Positions 6,460 to 13,456 of a DNA stretch of 25,436 nucleotides are shown here, one piece after another. The position numbers were made by a program, and so were the translations under genes. Within the stretch, counting starts at the first letter, position 1; every line of letters begins with the position of its first letter. Source of the DNA: an uncultured bacterium (lineage in GTDB: Bacteria > Bacillota > Clostridia > UBA1381); NCBI GenBank assembly GCA_905215805.1, contig CAJMRL010000029.1, positions 1 through 25,436 on the forward strand, in the 5' to 3' direction. The notes beneath the pieces were generated by a model. The model did no database searches. It was not told the origin of the DNA and was given only the letters and a program-made list of their open reading frames with translations.

Positions 6460-8220
6460 ATGTATAAAAAATTTGCGGCGGCTGTAACTGCGGCGGTCAT
6501 GGCTTTTGGGGCTTTGCCGGCGGTAGGATTTGCGGAAGCGGATATACCGGTAACGGGCGAGGATATAAAGGAAATGGCATGGTCGCATACGCTCGACAAG
6601 GAAGAGGACTGTGAGGAGATACTTGCACTCGAATACAGCGATGAAAGCGATCTAAACGGGGAGACCATAAAATTGGGAGACCTGATTGACCCTTCAAAAT
6701 CAATTTACGATGGAATAAACAAAGAAGAGGACTGGGATTATGCGGTCTGGCTGTGTGCGGATAAGAATGACAGCGATGTGTATTACGACATAATACTTAA
6801 CAGAGACGAAAACGGAGGGATGAAGATAGTTGACATCAGCGATTTCTCTGATTTTGTGCCGTATTGGTTCAATAATGACGAGTGGTTCGATAAGGCGGCG
6901 GAGGCGGTAAACGCTAACCTTGACGGGACGGTAAAGGACGTGTACATGGAGCAGCTGCATTTAAAATTCCAAACCGACAGCGGCAGCTATATACTTTTCA
7001 GAAGCGAGGATACCACAAAGGCAAAGCCTGCCGAGGGATTTATAAATATAGATGACAGGACGCTCCTTGCAGAGGAAAACGCATACAAAAGCTATGAAGA
7101 AGAAAATAATGTACTAAAAAAGCAGTGGTTTAAGGAAGCAAATGAAAAAATGAGAGCTGTTCTTCCGGAACTCAGATATGAAACGGAGGAAGGCAGCGGA
7201 GTTTATGACAAAGAAGAAGTTACCGACAGCCTTGCGGCATATGCGGGCGCAAAAAGCATATATGACGATGTATCGGACGAATATGCGCCATATATAAATT
7301 GTCTTGCCGATATGGGTATTATGAACGGTACCGGAGATAATGAATTTTCGCCTGACAGGATAGTTACGCGCGCGGAAATGGCGGCGGTTATGAGCAGGGC
7401 GTTTAAGCTTGAGAATGCGGACAGCAGTCTGTTTACGGACGTACCCGAGGACTTCTGGGCAGCCGGTGATATAAATGCGTTTGGAAAAATAGGCGTGTTT
7501 GAGGGGAGCGGAGACGGTACGTTTAGACCTAATGATGCGGTCACATATGACGAGCTGTTTAAAACAGTGGTGCTTATGATGGGCTACGGCATGGATTATT
7601 ACGCTATGCCGTCTGATAGAAACTACCCTTACGGGACAAATAATACGGCCATAAGCTTCGGTTTTGCCGATAATCTCGAAAGCTTCCAGACAACTGACGG
7701 CGTTACACGGCTGAATCTTGCAATCGTTTTATGCAATATGCTTGATACCCGGCTCTACACCACCGAGCTTATAATCGGTATGTTGAATCCGGGACTTATG
7801 ACCGCACAGCATAGGGATATTACGCTTGCCCAATATTTAAGTGGCACGCCGATAGAATACGGATTTCTTGTAAGAGGACTCGCGGAATACGAGGAGTATA
7901 ACGAATATACGTCTCAGATGCGGAAGAAGGTATCATCTATTATGAGCGAGCTTAACGAGAAGCTTTCAGAAAGATATTTCATGTCCGGCTGGATAAGGAC
8001 CGGGTATGAAGAGGGCGGTGACGGAGGCAGCAGCGCAGGAATAAGGACTGCCGGTTCGGGCGGCTACGGAGCAGAGCCGGCAGCTTCGGGCTCTCTGCCA
8101 TCCTCCGAAAATGAGGAGAATGGTTCTTCCGAGAACACAAGCGCAAGCGAAAATGAAAATAACAGCGGCATGCACGAGGGAGGAGCATCGCATTCCTCCG
8201 GAATTATAAAAACAGATTAA
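6460..8220 (+). CDS. Secreted S-layer homology (SLH) domain protein
   Basis: A 586-residue protein with a signal peptide (1-25, AVGFA-EA). An acidic N-terminal region (about 30-255) of unrecognised fold contains internal low-complexity acidic runs. Three SLH modules follow: about 266-316 (YINCLADMGIMNGTGDNEFSP, TRAEMAAVMSRAF), 324-377 (FTDVPEDFWAAGDINAF, GDGTFRPNDAVTYDELF) and a weaker third at 388-430 (TRLNLAIVLCNML). SLH modules bind pyruvylated secondary cell-wall polymers, so the protein should be held on the outside of the wall. The tail (about 495-586) is rich in Gly, Ser, Glu and Asn and looks disordered. It starts 22 bases after the M56 gene with a GGCGGGG site, so it lies in the blaI-like operon and may be the operon's structural output. 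A terminator follows. Confidence 0.88.
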   Translation: MYKKFAAAVTAAVMAFGALPAVGFAEADIPVTGEDIKEMAWSHTLDKEEDCEEILALEYSDESDLNGETIKLGDLIDPSKSIYDGINKEEDWDYAVWLCADKNDSDVYYDIILNRDENGGMKIVDISDFSDFVPYWFNNDEWFDKAAEAVNANLDGTVKDVYMEQLHLKFQTDSGSYILFRSEDTTKAKPAEGFINIDDRTLLAEENAYKSYEEENNVLKKQWFKEANEKMRAVLPELRYETEEGSGVYDKEEVTDSLAAYAGAKSIYDDVSDEYAPYINCLADMGIMNGTGDNEFSPDRIVTRAEMAAVMSRAFKLENADSSLFTDVPEDFWAAGDINAFGKIGVFEGSGDGTFRPNDAVTYDELFKTVVLMMGYGMDYYAMPSDRNYPYGTNNTAISFGFADNLESFQTTDGVTRLNLAIVLCNMLDTRLYTTELIIGMLNPGLMTAQHRDITLAQYLSGTPIEYGFLVRGLAEYEEYNEYTSQMRKKVSSIMSELNEKLSERYFMSGWIRTGYEEGGDGGSSAGIRTAGSGGYGAEPAASGSLPSSENEENGSSENTSASENENNSGMHEGGASHSSGIIKTD

Positions 8221-8239
8221 GCATTGCGGAAAGTATTTT

Positions 8240-8269
8240 GGGGACCGGCGATAACGTCGGCCCCTTTTT
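8240..8269 (+). terminator. Rho-independent terminator of the blaI-like operon
   Basis: GGGG-A-CCGGC pairs with GTCGG-CCCC around a short loop and is followed by TTTTT (8265-8269), 20 bases after the SLH gene stop codon. Confidence 0.85.
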
Positions 8270-8281
8270 GCGTATATTAAA

Positions 8282-8316
8282 AATACCGGCTGCTCCCGTT
8301 TGGAACGGCCGGTATT
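8282..8316 (-). terminator. Terminator of the dehydratase gene
   Basis: The inverted repeat AATACCGGC (8282-8290) with GCCGGTATT (8308-8316), read on the minus strand, ends in a short T-rich run just after the stop of the gene at 8330. It faces the plus-strand terminator at 8240, so the two convergent units are insulated. Confidence 0.7.
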
Positions 8317-8329
8317 AAATTTATATTCC

Positions 8330-10180
8330 TCAGTATGCTGTCGGAGCGTGGAATGTCGGAACCATTTTATGCAGGTATTCTACAACCTGTTCGGAATCGT
8401 TGGTTTCGGCAATTTCCTTTATCCTCTTTACGTTTTTAATAAATTCATCAGCATTTATTTCAATCTGCTTACCGATAAATATCTTCTTATTTTCGGTTTT
8501 AGCCAGTCCTTCCTCCGACATCAGCAGCTCCTCATAGAGCTTTTCTCCGGGACGCAGACCCGTAAACTCAATGTCAATATCAACATACGGCTCTTTGCCC
8601 ATAAGTCTTATAAGGTTTTCGGCAAGAGTTACTATCTTGACAGGCTCGCCCATGTCAAGCACGAATATCTCTCCGCCGTGAGCAAAGCTTGCCGCCTGCA
8701 GGATCAGCGATACTGCCTCGGGTATGGTCATGAAGTAACGGATAATATCCTTATGCGTAACAGTGACCGGACCGCCTTTTTGTATCTGACGCTTAAAGAG
8801 TGGTATTACAGAGCCGTTAGAGCCTAAAACATTTCCGAATCTTACCGCTACGAACTCTGTTTTTGATTTCTTCTGTGACATGTATTCTATTATCATTTCA
8901 CAGCAGCGCTTTGTCGCGCCCATGACATTGGTAGGATTAACAGCCTTATCGGTAGACACGAGCACGAATTTCTTGACATTATACTTATCCGCAAGCACAG
9001 CCGTGTTATATGTACCGATAATATTATTTTTTATAGCCTCTTCGGGGCTGTCCTCCATAAGCGGTACATGCTTATGCGCCGCGGCATGGAAAAGCAGATC
9101 CGGGTGAAACTCCTTAAAGAGAGCCTCCATTTTGTTATAATCTCTTACGGAAGCTATCCTAACCTGCAGGTCAAGCTCTTTTCCGTATGTAAGCTTAAGC
9201 TCCTGCTGTATATCATATGCATTGTTTTCATATATATCAACGATTATAAGCTGCTTGGGGTGATGCATTGCGATTTGTCTTGAAAGCTCCGAACCTATCG
9301 AGCCGCCGCCGCCCGTAACCATGCAGATTTTTCCTTTTATGAGATGTTCGTTTTTCTTTTCGTCAAATTTTATCACATCGCGTCCCAAAAGCTCTTCCGG
9401 CTTTACATCGCGCATCTGTCCCAAAAGGCTGCCGCTTAATATAAGCTGGTGTACATAAGGCAAAACCTTGATTTTGCAGTGCGCTTCCGAACATTTTGAA
9501 AGAATCCGGTTCTTATCTTCCTTGTCGCATGAAGGAATTGCTACAAGAATCAAATCTACATCAAGAATTTTCGCAAATTTCGGCACTTCGTCTATTGTTC
9601 CTACGATTTTTACGGAGCCAATACTTCTGTAAAGCTTTTCGGGATCGTCATCCACTATGCCGACCGCCTGATATTCGCAGGTCGGATCGTTCATCTCGGC
9701 AATAATTCTTCTTCCCGTCTCTCCTCCGCCCACAACAAGCGTTTTTATCCTGTCCGGACTTTTGGGAGCATTCTGCCGCACATAAAAATATTTATATTCA
9801 ACCCTTGAGGCTATAACTCCGCATATTGATATCAGGAACATCATCATATTATACAGATGAGAGACATACACGTCAGAAACTTCCGCCGCAATCCAGAATA
9901 CCGTTGTTCCTATAAGAAAGCTCGTAAAGCATTTCAATATATCGTTTATGGTGGCATAACGCCATATGACGGAGTATACTCCGAAAACTATCATTGAAAG
10001 AGTGTTGCATAAAATAAATAACGATATATCAATATAAAGAGATCTAAGCGTCAGGGAGATGCCGTCCTGAGAATTCATGATAACCCATGAAGCAATGGCG
10101 CTGATAAGCATGACAGAAATGTCTATAAGCATAAGATAAATCGTGCGTCTGTTAAATTCAAATATTTTTTTTATCCCCAT
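8330..10180 (-). CDS. Membrane-bound nucleotide-sugar 4,6-dehydratase (CapD/PglF/FlaA1-like)
   Basis: A 616-residue enzyme of the WbpM/PglF class, which removes water from UDP-N-acetylglucosamine or a similar sugar to give a 4-keto-6-deoxy intermediate for capsule, teichoic acid or glycan synthesis. Four membrane segments lie within about residues 12-125. A first Rossmann-like domain follows (VVGGGETGRRII, about 149-160), then the catalytic SDR domain with NAD motif TGGGGSIGS at 289-297. The active-site region is VSTDKAVNPTNVMGATK, with Asp411-Lys412 and Met420-x3-Lys424. Met in place of the usual SDR Tyr is typical of this family. AAAGGA lies before the ATG, and a consensus promoter stands about 55 bases upstream. 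It is monocistronic; no other glycan gene adjoins it on that strand. Confidence 0.93.
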   Translation of the reverse strand: MGIKKIFEFNRRTIYLMLIDISVMLISAIASWVIMNSQDGISLTLRSLYIDISLFILCNTLSMIVFGVYSVIWRYATINDILKCFTSFLIGTTVFWIAAEVSDVYVSHLYNMMMFLISICGVIASRVEYKYFYVRQNAPKSPDRIKTLVVGGGETGRRIIAEMNDPTCEYQAVGIVDDDPEKLYRSIGSVKIVGTIDEVPKFAKILDVDLILVAIPSCDKEDKNRILSKCSEAHCKIKVLPYVHQLILSGSLLGQMRDVKPEELLGRDVIKFDEKKNEHLIKGKICMVTGGGGSIGSELSRQIAMHHPKQLIIVDIYENNAYDIQQELKLTYGKELDLQVRIASVRDYNKMEALFKEFHPDLLFHAAAHKHVPLMEDSPEEAIKNNIIGTYNTAVLADKYNVKKFVLVSTDKAVNPTNVMGATKRCCEMIIEYMSQKKSKTEFVAVRFGNVLGSNGSVIPLFKRQIQKGGPVTVTHKDIIRYFMTIPEAVSLILQAASFAHGGEIFVLDMGEPVKIVTLAENLIRLMGKEPYVDIDIEFTGLRPGEKLYEELLMSEEGLAKTENKKIFIGKQIEINADEFIKNVKRIKEIAETNDSEQVVEYLHKMVPTFHAPTAY

Positions 10181-10233
10181 AAATAAACAATCCTTTTGAA
10201 TTATATTGAATACTAAATTCTATCCACTACATA

Positions 10234-10262
10234 ATTATACAGAATCATCATTAAAATGTCAA
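10234..10262 (-). promoter_or_regulatory. Consensus sigma-A promoter of the dehydratase gene
   Basis: On the minus strand TTGACA (10257-10262), a 17-base spacer and TATAAT (10234-10239), both perfect matches, lie 54 bases upstream of the start codon. Confidence 0.88.
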
Positions 10263-10397
10263 GCGTGGAACGACATTTTTATACATTTTATTGTGAAAAA
10301 CTTTTATAATATAGGAGAATTCACGAATTTTGGCTAAAATATACTTTTGGCTTAAATGTTTCAAAAAAATTACAAATTTAAAAAAATATAAAATTAC

Positions 10398-10426
10398 TGG
10401 ACTAAAATAATGAAAAGTGATATATT
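10398..10426 (+). promoter_or_regulatory. Weak promoter candidate for the YihY-like gene
   Basis: TGGACT (10398-10403), a 17-base spacer and TATATT (10421-10426) lie 41 bases before the start codon in AT-rich sequence. The match is partial, so this is tentative. Confidence 0.45.
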
Positions 10427-10467
10427 ATATATATGATCGGTAATATGGCTGTAAAGGGGGAGAGAGT

Positions 10468-11340
10468 ATGGACAAGCTGAAAAATTTTGCGCGAAAGACA
10501 ATATTATTTTTTCTGAACGGCTCGAATCACCGTATAGGCGCGTATGCGGCGCAGGCTTCGTTTTTTATCGTCATAGCGGTTGTACCGTTCATGATGTTTC
10601 TTTTGTCGATGTCAAAATTTTTCCTTCAGTACCTGTCTATATCCGAGGAGGATATACTTATGCAGATAAATCAGCTAATACCTATGCCGTTCGGCGGGTA
10701 TATAGAAAATATGTTTTATGAGGTCTTCAGAAATTCCTCAGGAATGACTGTTATAACGGCGGCAACGGCTCTGTGGCTCTCCTCAAGAGGCATAATGGCG
10801 CTGTATCAGGGTATATGCAATGTGCTCGATGACGGGGAGCTTAGAAATTATTTTTATGCGCGCTCGGTGTCGGTAATATATACTCTTCTTTTTACGGTCA
10901 TGATGTTTTTGACGCTTTTGGTTTTCGGCTACGGAGGCAGGATTGCCGAATATGTGACCGAAAAGCTCTATATTGCCGGAATAACCTCAAACGGATTTGC
11001 AAGAATGAAGGAAATTATATTTTTTATAATATTAACCCTCCTTTTTGCATCGTTTTATAAGATCATGCCAAGACGTCCGGGAAAATTCAGGGAACAGCTT
11101 CCGGGAGCAGCTTTAGCGGCGGTAGGCTGGCTGGTCTTTTCTTGGGTATATTCGATTTATGCGAACCGTTCAAGATATGCAAGTATATACGGCAGCCTGA
11201 CGTCTGTTATATTGATTCTTTTATGGCTGTATTTTTGCATGAATATTTTATTGTACGGAGCGGAGTTCAACCATGCGATTGAAACCGGATTTTTTAGGAG
11301 CAATAGGAGCGGAGAAATTGAAGGCAAAGCGGAGGACTGA
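10468..11340 (+). CDS. YihY/BrkB-family integral membrane protein
   Basis: A 290-residue polytopic membrane protein of the YihY (BrkB, formerly mis-called RNase BN) family, whose biochemical role is not established. About six hydrophobic segments are visible: about 30-52, 90-112, 132-155, 180-202, 212-232 and 245-265. Family-like features include the N-terminal RIGAYAAQASFFIVIAVVP, the central ALWLSSRGIMALYQGICNV and the C-terminal SIYGSLTSVILILLWLY. The length matches the family. GGGGGAG precedes the ATG. A separate promoter follows at 11361, so it is probably transcribed alone or as the first gene of a longer unit. Confidence 0.9.
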   Translation: MDKLKNFARKTILFFLNGSNHRIGAYAAQASFFIVIAVVPFMMFLLSMSKFFLQYLSISEEDILMQINQLIPMPFGGYIENMFYEVFRNSSGMTVITAATALWLSSRGIMALYQGICNVLDDGELRNYFYARSVSVIYTLLFTVMMFLTLLVFGYGGRIAEYVTEKLYIAGITSNGFARMKEIIFFIILTLLFASFYKIMPRRPGKFREQLPGAALAAVGWLVFSWVYSIYANRSRYASIYGSLTSVILILLWLYFCMNILLYGAEFNHAIETGFFRSNRSGEIEGKAED

Positions 11341-11360
11341 TAATTATTGTTATAAAACAG

Positions 11361-11389
11361 TTGATAAATATACGAATTTATGGTATAAT
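11361..11389 (+). promoter_or_regulatory. Promoter of the SGSF-repeat/glycosyltransferase-like operon
   Basis: TTGATA (11361-11366), a 17-base spacer and TATAAT (11384-11389) lie 33 bases upstream of the start at 11422. Confidence 0.8.
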
Positions 11390-11421
11390 TAATTTATTAC
11401 AGAAGAATTGGAGGCGTGCGT

Positions 11422-11979
11422 ATGGATACTATTGTTTTTTGTCAAGAGGAGCTGGACAATGCGGTTTTGCAGGGATGCGGCCATATAGGCTTGTGTGACG
11501 GAAAGTTTTCTCTCGGAACGCAGGGCGGTATCCGATATACGGCGATAGGCAGAGTAAACGCGTCCATTCCCATAACAAAAGAGGAGGCGCATAAGCGCTC
11601 GGTCATTTTTGAAGGATTTTTGCCGGAGTTCGCAGCTGCCGATACTCCTGTTCGTATGCTTATGCCTTGTCCGGTAAGGCCGCCGTCATCTTATTCATCA
11701 TCATTTCACGGCTCGTTTTCGATGGTGCTTGCGACGTCGTTTTCAGGCTCGTTTTCAATGATGTTTGTAACGTCGTTTTCAGGCTCGTTTTCTATGAGAT
11801 TCGTAACGTCGTTTTCGGGTTCATTCTCCGGCTCGTTCAGACGCGGACAATCGTTCAGACTTTCCGGAGGCTCGTTTTTAACGTCGTTTAGGACTTCATT
11901 TAAGGCGAGGTGTTTGGTAAGAGAAAAAAGAATTGTAAAGGAAATATCGGTAAACGGATACGGATTGAATTTGATATAA
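11422..11979 (+). CDS. Ser-Gly-Ser-Phe repeat protein, function unknown
   Basis: A 185-residue protein in two parts. Residues 1 to about 72 form a compact domain (MDTIVFCQEELDNAV, HIGLCDGKFSLG, YTAIGRVNASIPI) with no signal peptide or membrane segment. Residues about 85-160 are a low-complexity tract of SGSFSMxFVTSF repeats, Ser, Gly, Phe and Thr at regular spacing. The last 25 residues are basic (KARCLVREKRIVKEI). I chose ATG 11422 because GGAGG lies 7 bases upstream; the earlier in-frame GTG at 11416 abuts that site. The glycosyltransferase-like gene starts 4 bases after its stop codon, implying a coupled pair. The periodic Ser/Thr makes a modified or self-assembling repeat plausible, but this is inference. 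I know of no characterised homolog. Confidence 0.75.
   Translation: MDTIVFCQEELDNAVLQGCGHIGLCDGKFSLGTQGGIRYTAIGRVNASIPITKEEAHKRSVIFEGFLPEFAAADTPVRMLMPCPVRPPSSYSSSFHGSFSMVLATSFSGSFSMMFVTSFSGSFSMRFVTSFSGSFSGSFRRGQSFRLSGGSFLTSFRTSFKARCLVREKRIVKEISVNGYGLNLI
11701..11829 (+). repeat. 36-base tandem repeat encoding the SGSF tract
   Basis: Three full 36-base units (11701-11736, 11737-11772, 11773-11808) and a partial fourth (to about 11829). Each encodes S-F-x-G-S-F-S-M-x-(F/L)-(A/V)-T. Unit 1 is the most diverged; units 2 and 3 differ at few positions, suggesting recent expansion. Confidence 0.88.
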
Positions 11980-11983
11980 GATT

Positions 11984-12826
11984 ATGAATGCTATACATAT
12001 AAACTGGACAAGACCATATTTTGCACGCGGAGCTTCGGAATATGAAGCGGAGGATTTTGAGCTTTTAACGACTATTCTTTCGGCCTTGAAGTGGCGTGAA
12101 AATAACGGTTCTATAAAAATGGTAACAGACAGGGCGGGAGCTGATTATTACAGGAGCAACGGACTTGACTGTCTTTGGGACGGCGGCATAGACGAAAGTC
12201 TTGAGGACATATGTCAGAATGAGGGAATGTTTTGGGCGGCAGGAAAGCTGTATGCGCTTGCTTTGCAAAAGACGCCGATAGCTGTTATAGATACGGATTT
12301 TATAGTTTGGGGCGAGATACTTTTTGACAAGCTGCCCGCGCTTGCGGTGATACATGATGAGGAGCTTTATGCCGATGTTTATCCGGAGCCGGGGCATTTT
12401 CAAATGGAGAAGGATTACCGCTTTGACCCCGATTGGAACTGGCATATTAAAGCTTATAATACGGCGTTCTATGTCATAAAGGACGAGGAACTCAGGAGGT
12501 ATTACACGAGCGAAGCGATAAGGTTTATGGATAATTCAAAGCCATGCGGAGATTCGCTTACTTATATGGTTTTCGCGGAGCAGCGTCTGCTTGCCATGTG
12601 CGCCGAGAAGCTAAAAAAAGAAACTCTTGTGTTTTCAACGCTTGAAAAGCTTTTCAGAAACGGAGACGGATTTTTTACGCATACATGGGGAATGAAGCAG
12701 CAGATGCGAGACAATACAGAGCTTAGAGAGGCGTTTTGCAGGAAATGTATAGACAGGATAAGCAGAGATTTTCCGTATATGCGGCAAATTATGAGCAATA
12801 TTGAGATATTGAAAAAATATTTTTGA
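11984..12826 (+). CDS. Glycosyltransferase-like protein (GT-A type, DUF6734-like)
   Basis: A 280-residue soluble protein. It opens with IHINWTRPYF, and a strand followed by Asp-Thr-Asp (AVIDTDFIVWG, Asp103 and Asp105) resembles the DxD metal/nucleotide-sugar site of GT-A glycosyltransferases. Other notable segments are NTAFYVIKDEELRRYY, CGDSLTYMVFAEQRLLAM and HTWGMKQQ, which are acidic and aromatic-rich as in sugar transferases. It has no signal peptide, so it would act in the cytoplasm. It starts 4 bases after the SGSF-repeat gene without a clear ribosome site, so translation is probably coupled. The natural hypothesis is that it acts on the repeat protein. Family assignment is by overall resemblance only; the substrate is unknown. 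Confidence 0.6.
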   Translation: MNAIHINWTRPYFARGASEYEAEDFELLTTILSALKWRENNGSIKMVTDRAGADYYRSNGLDCLWDGGIDESLEDICQNEGMFWAAGKLYALALQKTPIAVIDTDFIVWGEILFDKLPALAVIHDEELYADVYPEPGHFQMEKDYRFDPDWNWHIKAYNTAFYVIKDEELRRYYTSEAIRFMDNSKPCGDSLTYMVFAEQRLLAMCAEKLKKETLVFSTLEKLFRNGDGFFTHTWGMKQQMRDNTELREAFCRKCIDRISRDFPYMRQIMSNIEILKKYF

Positions 12827-12859
12827 CAGCGGTATGCGGCTGTAAAGGGGATGATATAA

Positions 12860-13225
12860 ATGTATGAGGGCGGCTGTGAGGATAATTACTGCGTTAATTG
12901 TATGTTTAATACGCGTATTGTCAACAGGCTGAAAAATGAGCTGCCGGATGATAAAACAATAGACAGTCTTTCCGAAACATTCAAGGTCTTCGGCGATGGT
13001 ACGCGGCTCAGAATATTATGGACGCTGTTTGATAATGAGCTGTGTGTATTTGATATTTCCGAAAAGCTTTCTATGAGCCAGTCGGCAATAAGCCATCAGC
13101 TTCGCACTCTAAAGCAGGCAAGACTGGTCAAGGCAAGGCGCGATGGGAAAAATACGTTTTATTCCCTTGACGACGAGCATGTAAAAAGAATTATAGAGCA
13201 GGTTATGATCCATATAGGCGAATGA
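12860..13225 (+). CDS. ArsR/SmtB-family metal-responsive repressor
   Basis: A 121-residue winged-helix repressor. The HTH is LCVFDISEKLSMSQSAISHQLRTLKQARLVKARRDGK-like (wing RRDGKNTFYSL). The helix alpha-5 zinc site of SmtB/CzrA is complete: Asp105, His107, His118 and Glu121 have exactly the D-x-H-x10-H-x2-E spacing. The N-terminus carries Cys6, Cys11 and Cys14, and Cys62 sits in ELCVFD, the position of the alpha-3 site in CadC/ArsR, so a second thiolate site is possible. Zinc or cadmium/lead sensing is inferred. AAAGGGG precedes the ATG. It starts 33 bases after the glycosyltransferase-like gene and is followed by a terminator. No metal transporter is nearby, so its targets lie elsewhere. 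Confidence 0.9.
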   Translation: MYEGGCEDNYCVNCMFNTRIVNRLKNELPDDKTIDSLSETFKVFGDGTRLRILWTLFDNELCVFDISEKLSMSQSAISHQLRTLKQARLVKARRDGKNTFYSLDDEHVKRIIEQVMIHIGE

Positions 13226-13229
13226 TGAT

Positions 13230-13268
13230 AAACTCCCATGTCAAGGACATTGCGGAGTTTGTTTTTTT
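13230..13268 (+). terminator. Terminator after the ArsR-like gene
   Basis: AAACTCC (13230-13236) pairs with GGAGTTT (13254-13260), followed by G and seven T. Confidence 0.85.
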
Positions 13269-13283
13269 AATGAAAATTTATGC

Positions 13284-13312
13284 TTGACAAATCCAATATA
13301 CAGTGGTATAAT
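13284..13312 (+). promoter_or_regulatory. Consensus promoter of tRNA-Pro
   Basis: TTGACA (13284-13289), a 17-base spacer and TATAAT (13307-13312), 12 bases before the mature tRNA 5' end. Confidence 0.9.
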
Positions 13313-13324
13313 ATACAAGTACTT

Positions 13325-13401
13325 CGGGGTGTAGCGCAGCTGGTTAGCGCACACGTCTGGGGGGCGTGATGCCGCAGGTTCGAATCCTGTCACTCCGACC
13401 A
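13325..13401 (+). tRNA. tRNA-Pro (anticodon GGG)
   Basis: A 77-base cloverleaf with the 3' CCA encoded. The acceptor CGGGGTG pairs with CACTCCG (one G-U), D-stem GCGC/GCGC, anticodon stem CACGT/GCGTG with loop CTGGGGG (anticodon GGG after T33), and T-arm GCAGG-TTCGAAT-CCTGT. The discriminator is A. It reads CCC and CCU codons. It has its own promoter and terminator, so it is a single-gene unit. Confidence 0.95.
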
Positions 13402-13407
13402 TTCCGA

Positions 13408-13449
13408 GTGTTCTTATTGGATCTCACGATCCTTTAAGAACACTTTTTT
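13408..13449 (+). terminator. Terminator of tRNA-Pro
   Basis: GTGTTCTT (13408-13415) pairs with AAGAACAC (13436-13443), followed by six T (13444-13449). The recombinase stop codon on the other strand is only 7 bases further on. Confidence 0.88.
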
Positions 13450-13456
13450 CTTTTGC

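Noticed and set aside
8300..8827. Plus-strand frame opposite the dehydratase gene
   Set aside because: It is antisense to a well-conserved enzyme and lacks a ribosome site.
11667..11891. Second open frame through the 36-base repeats
   Set aside because: A repeat whose unit is a multiple of three stays open in other frames; only the frame from 11422 has the ribosome site and unbroken extension on both sides.
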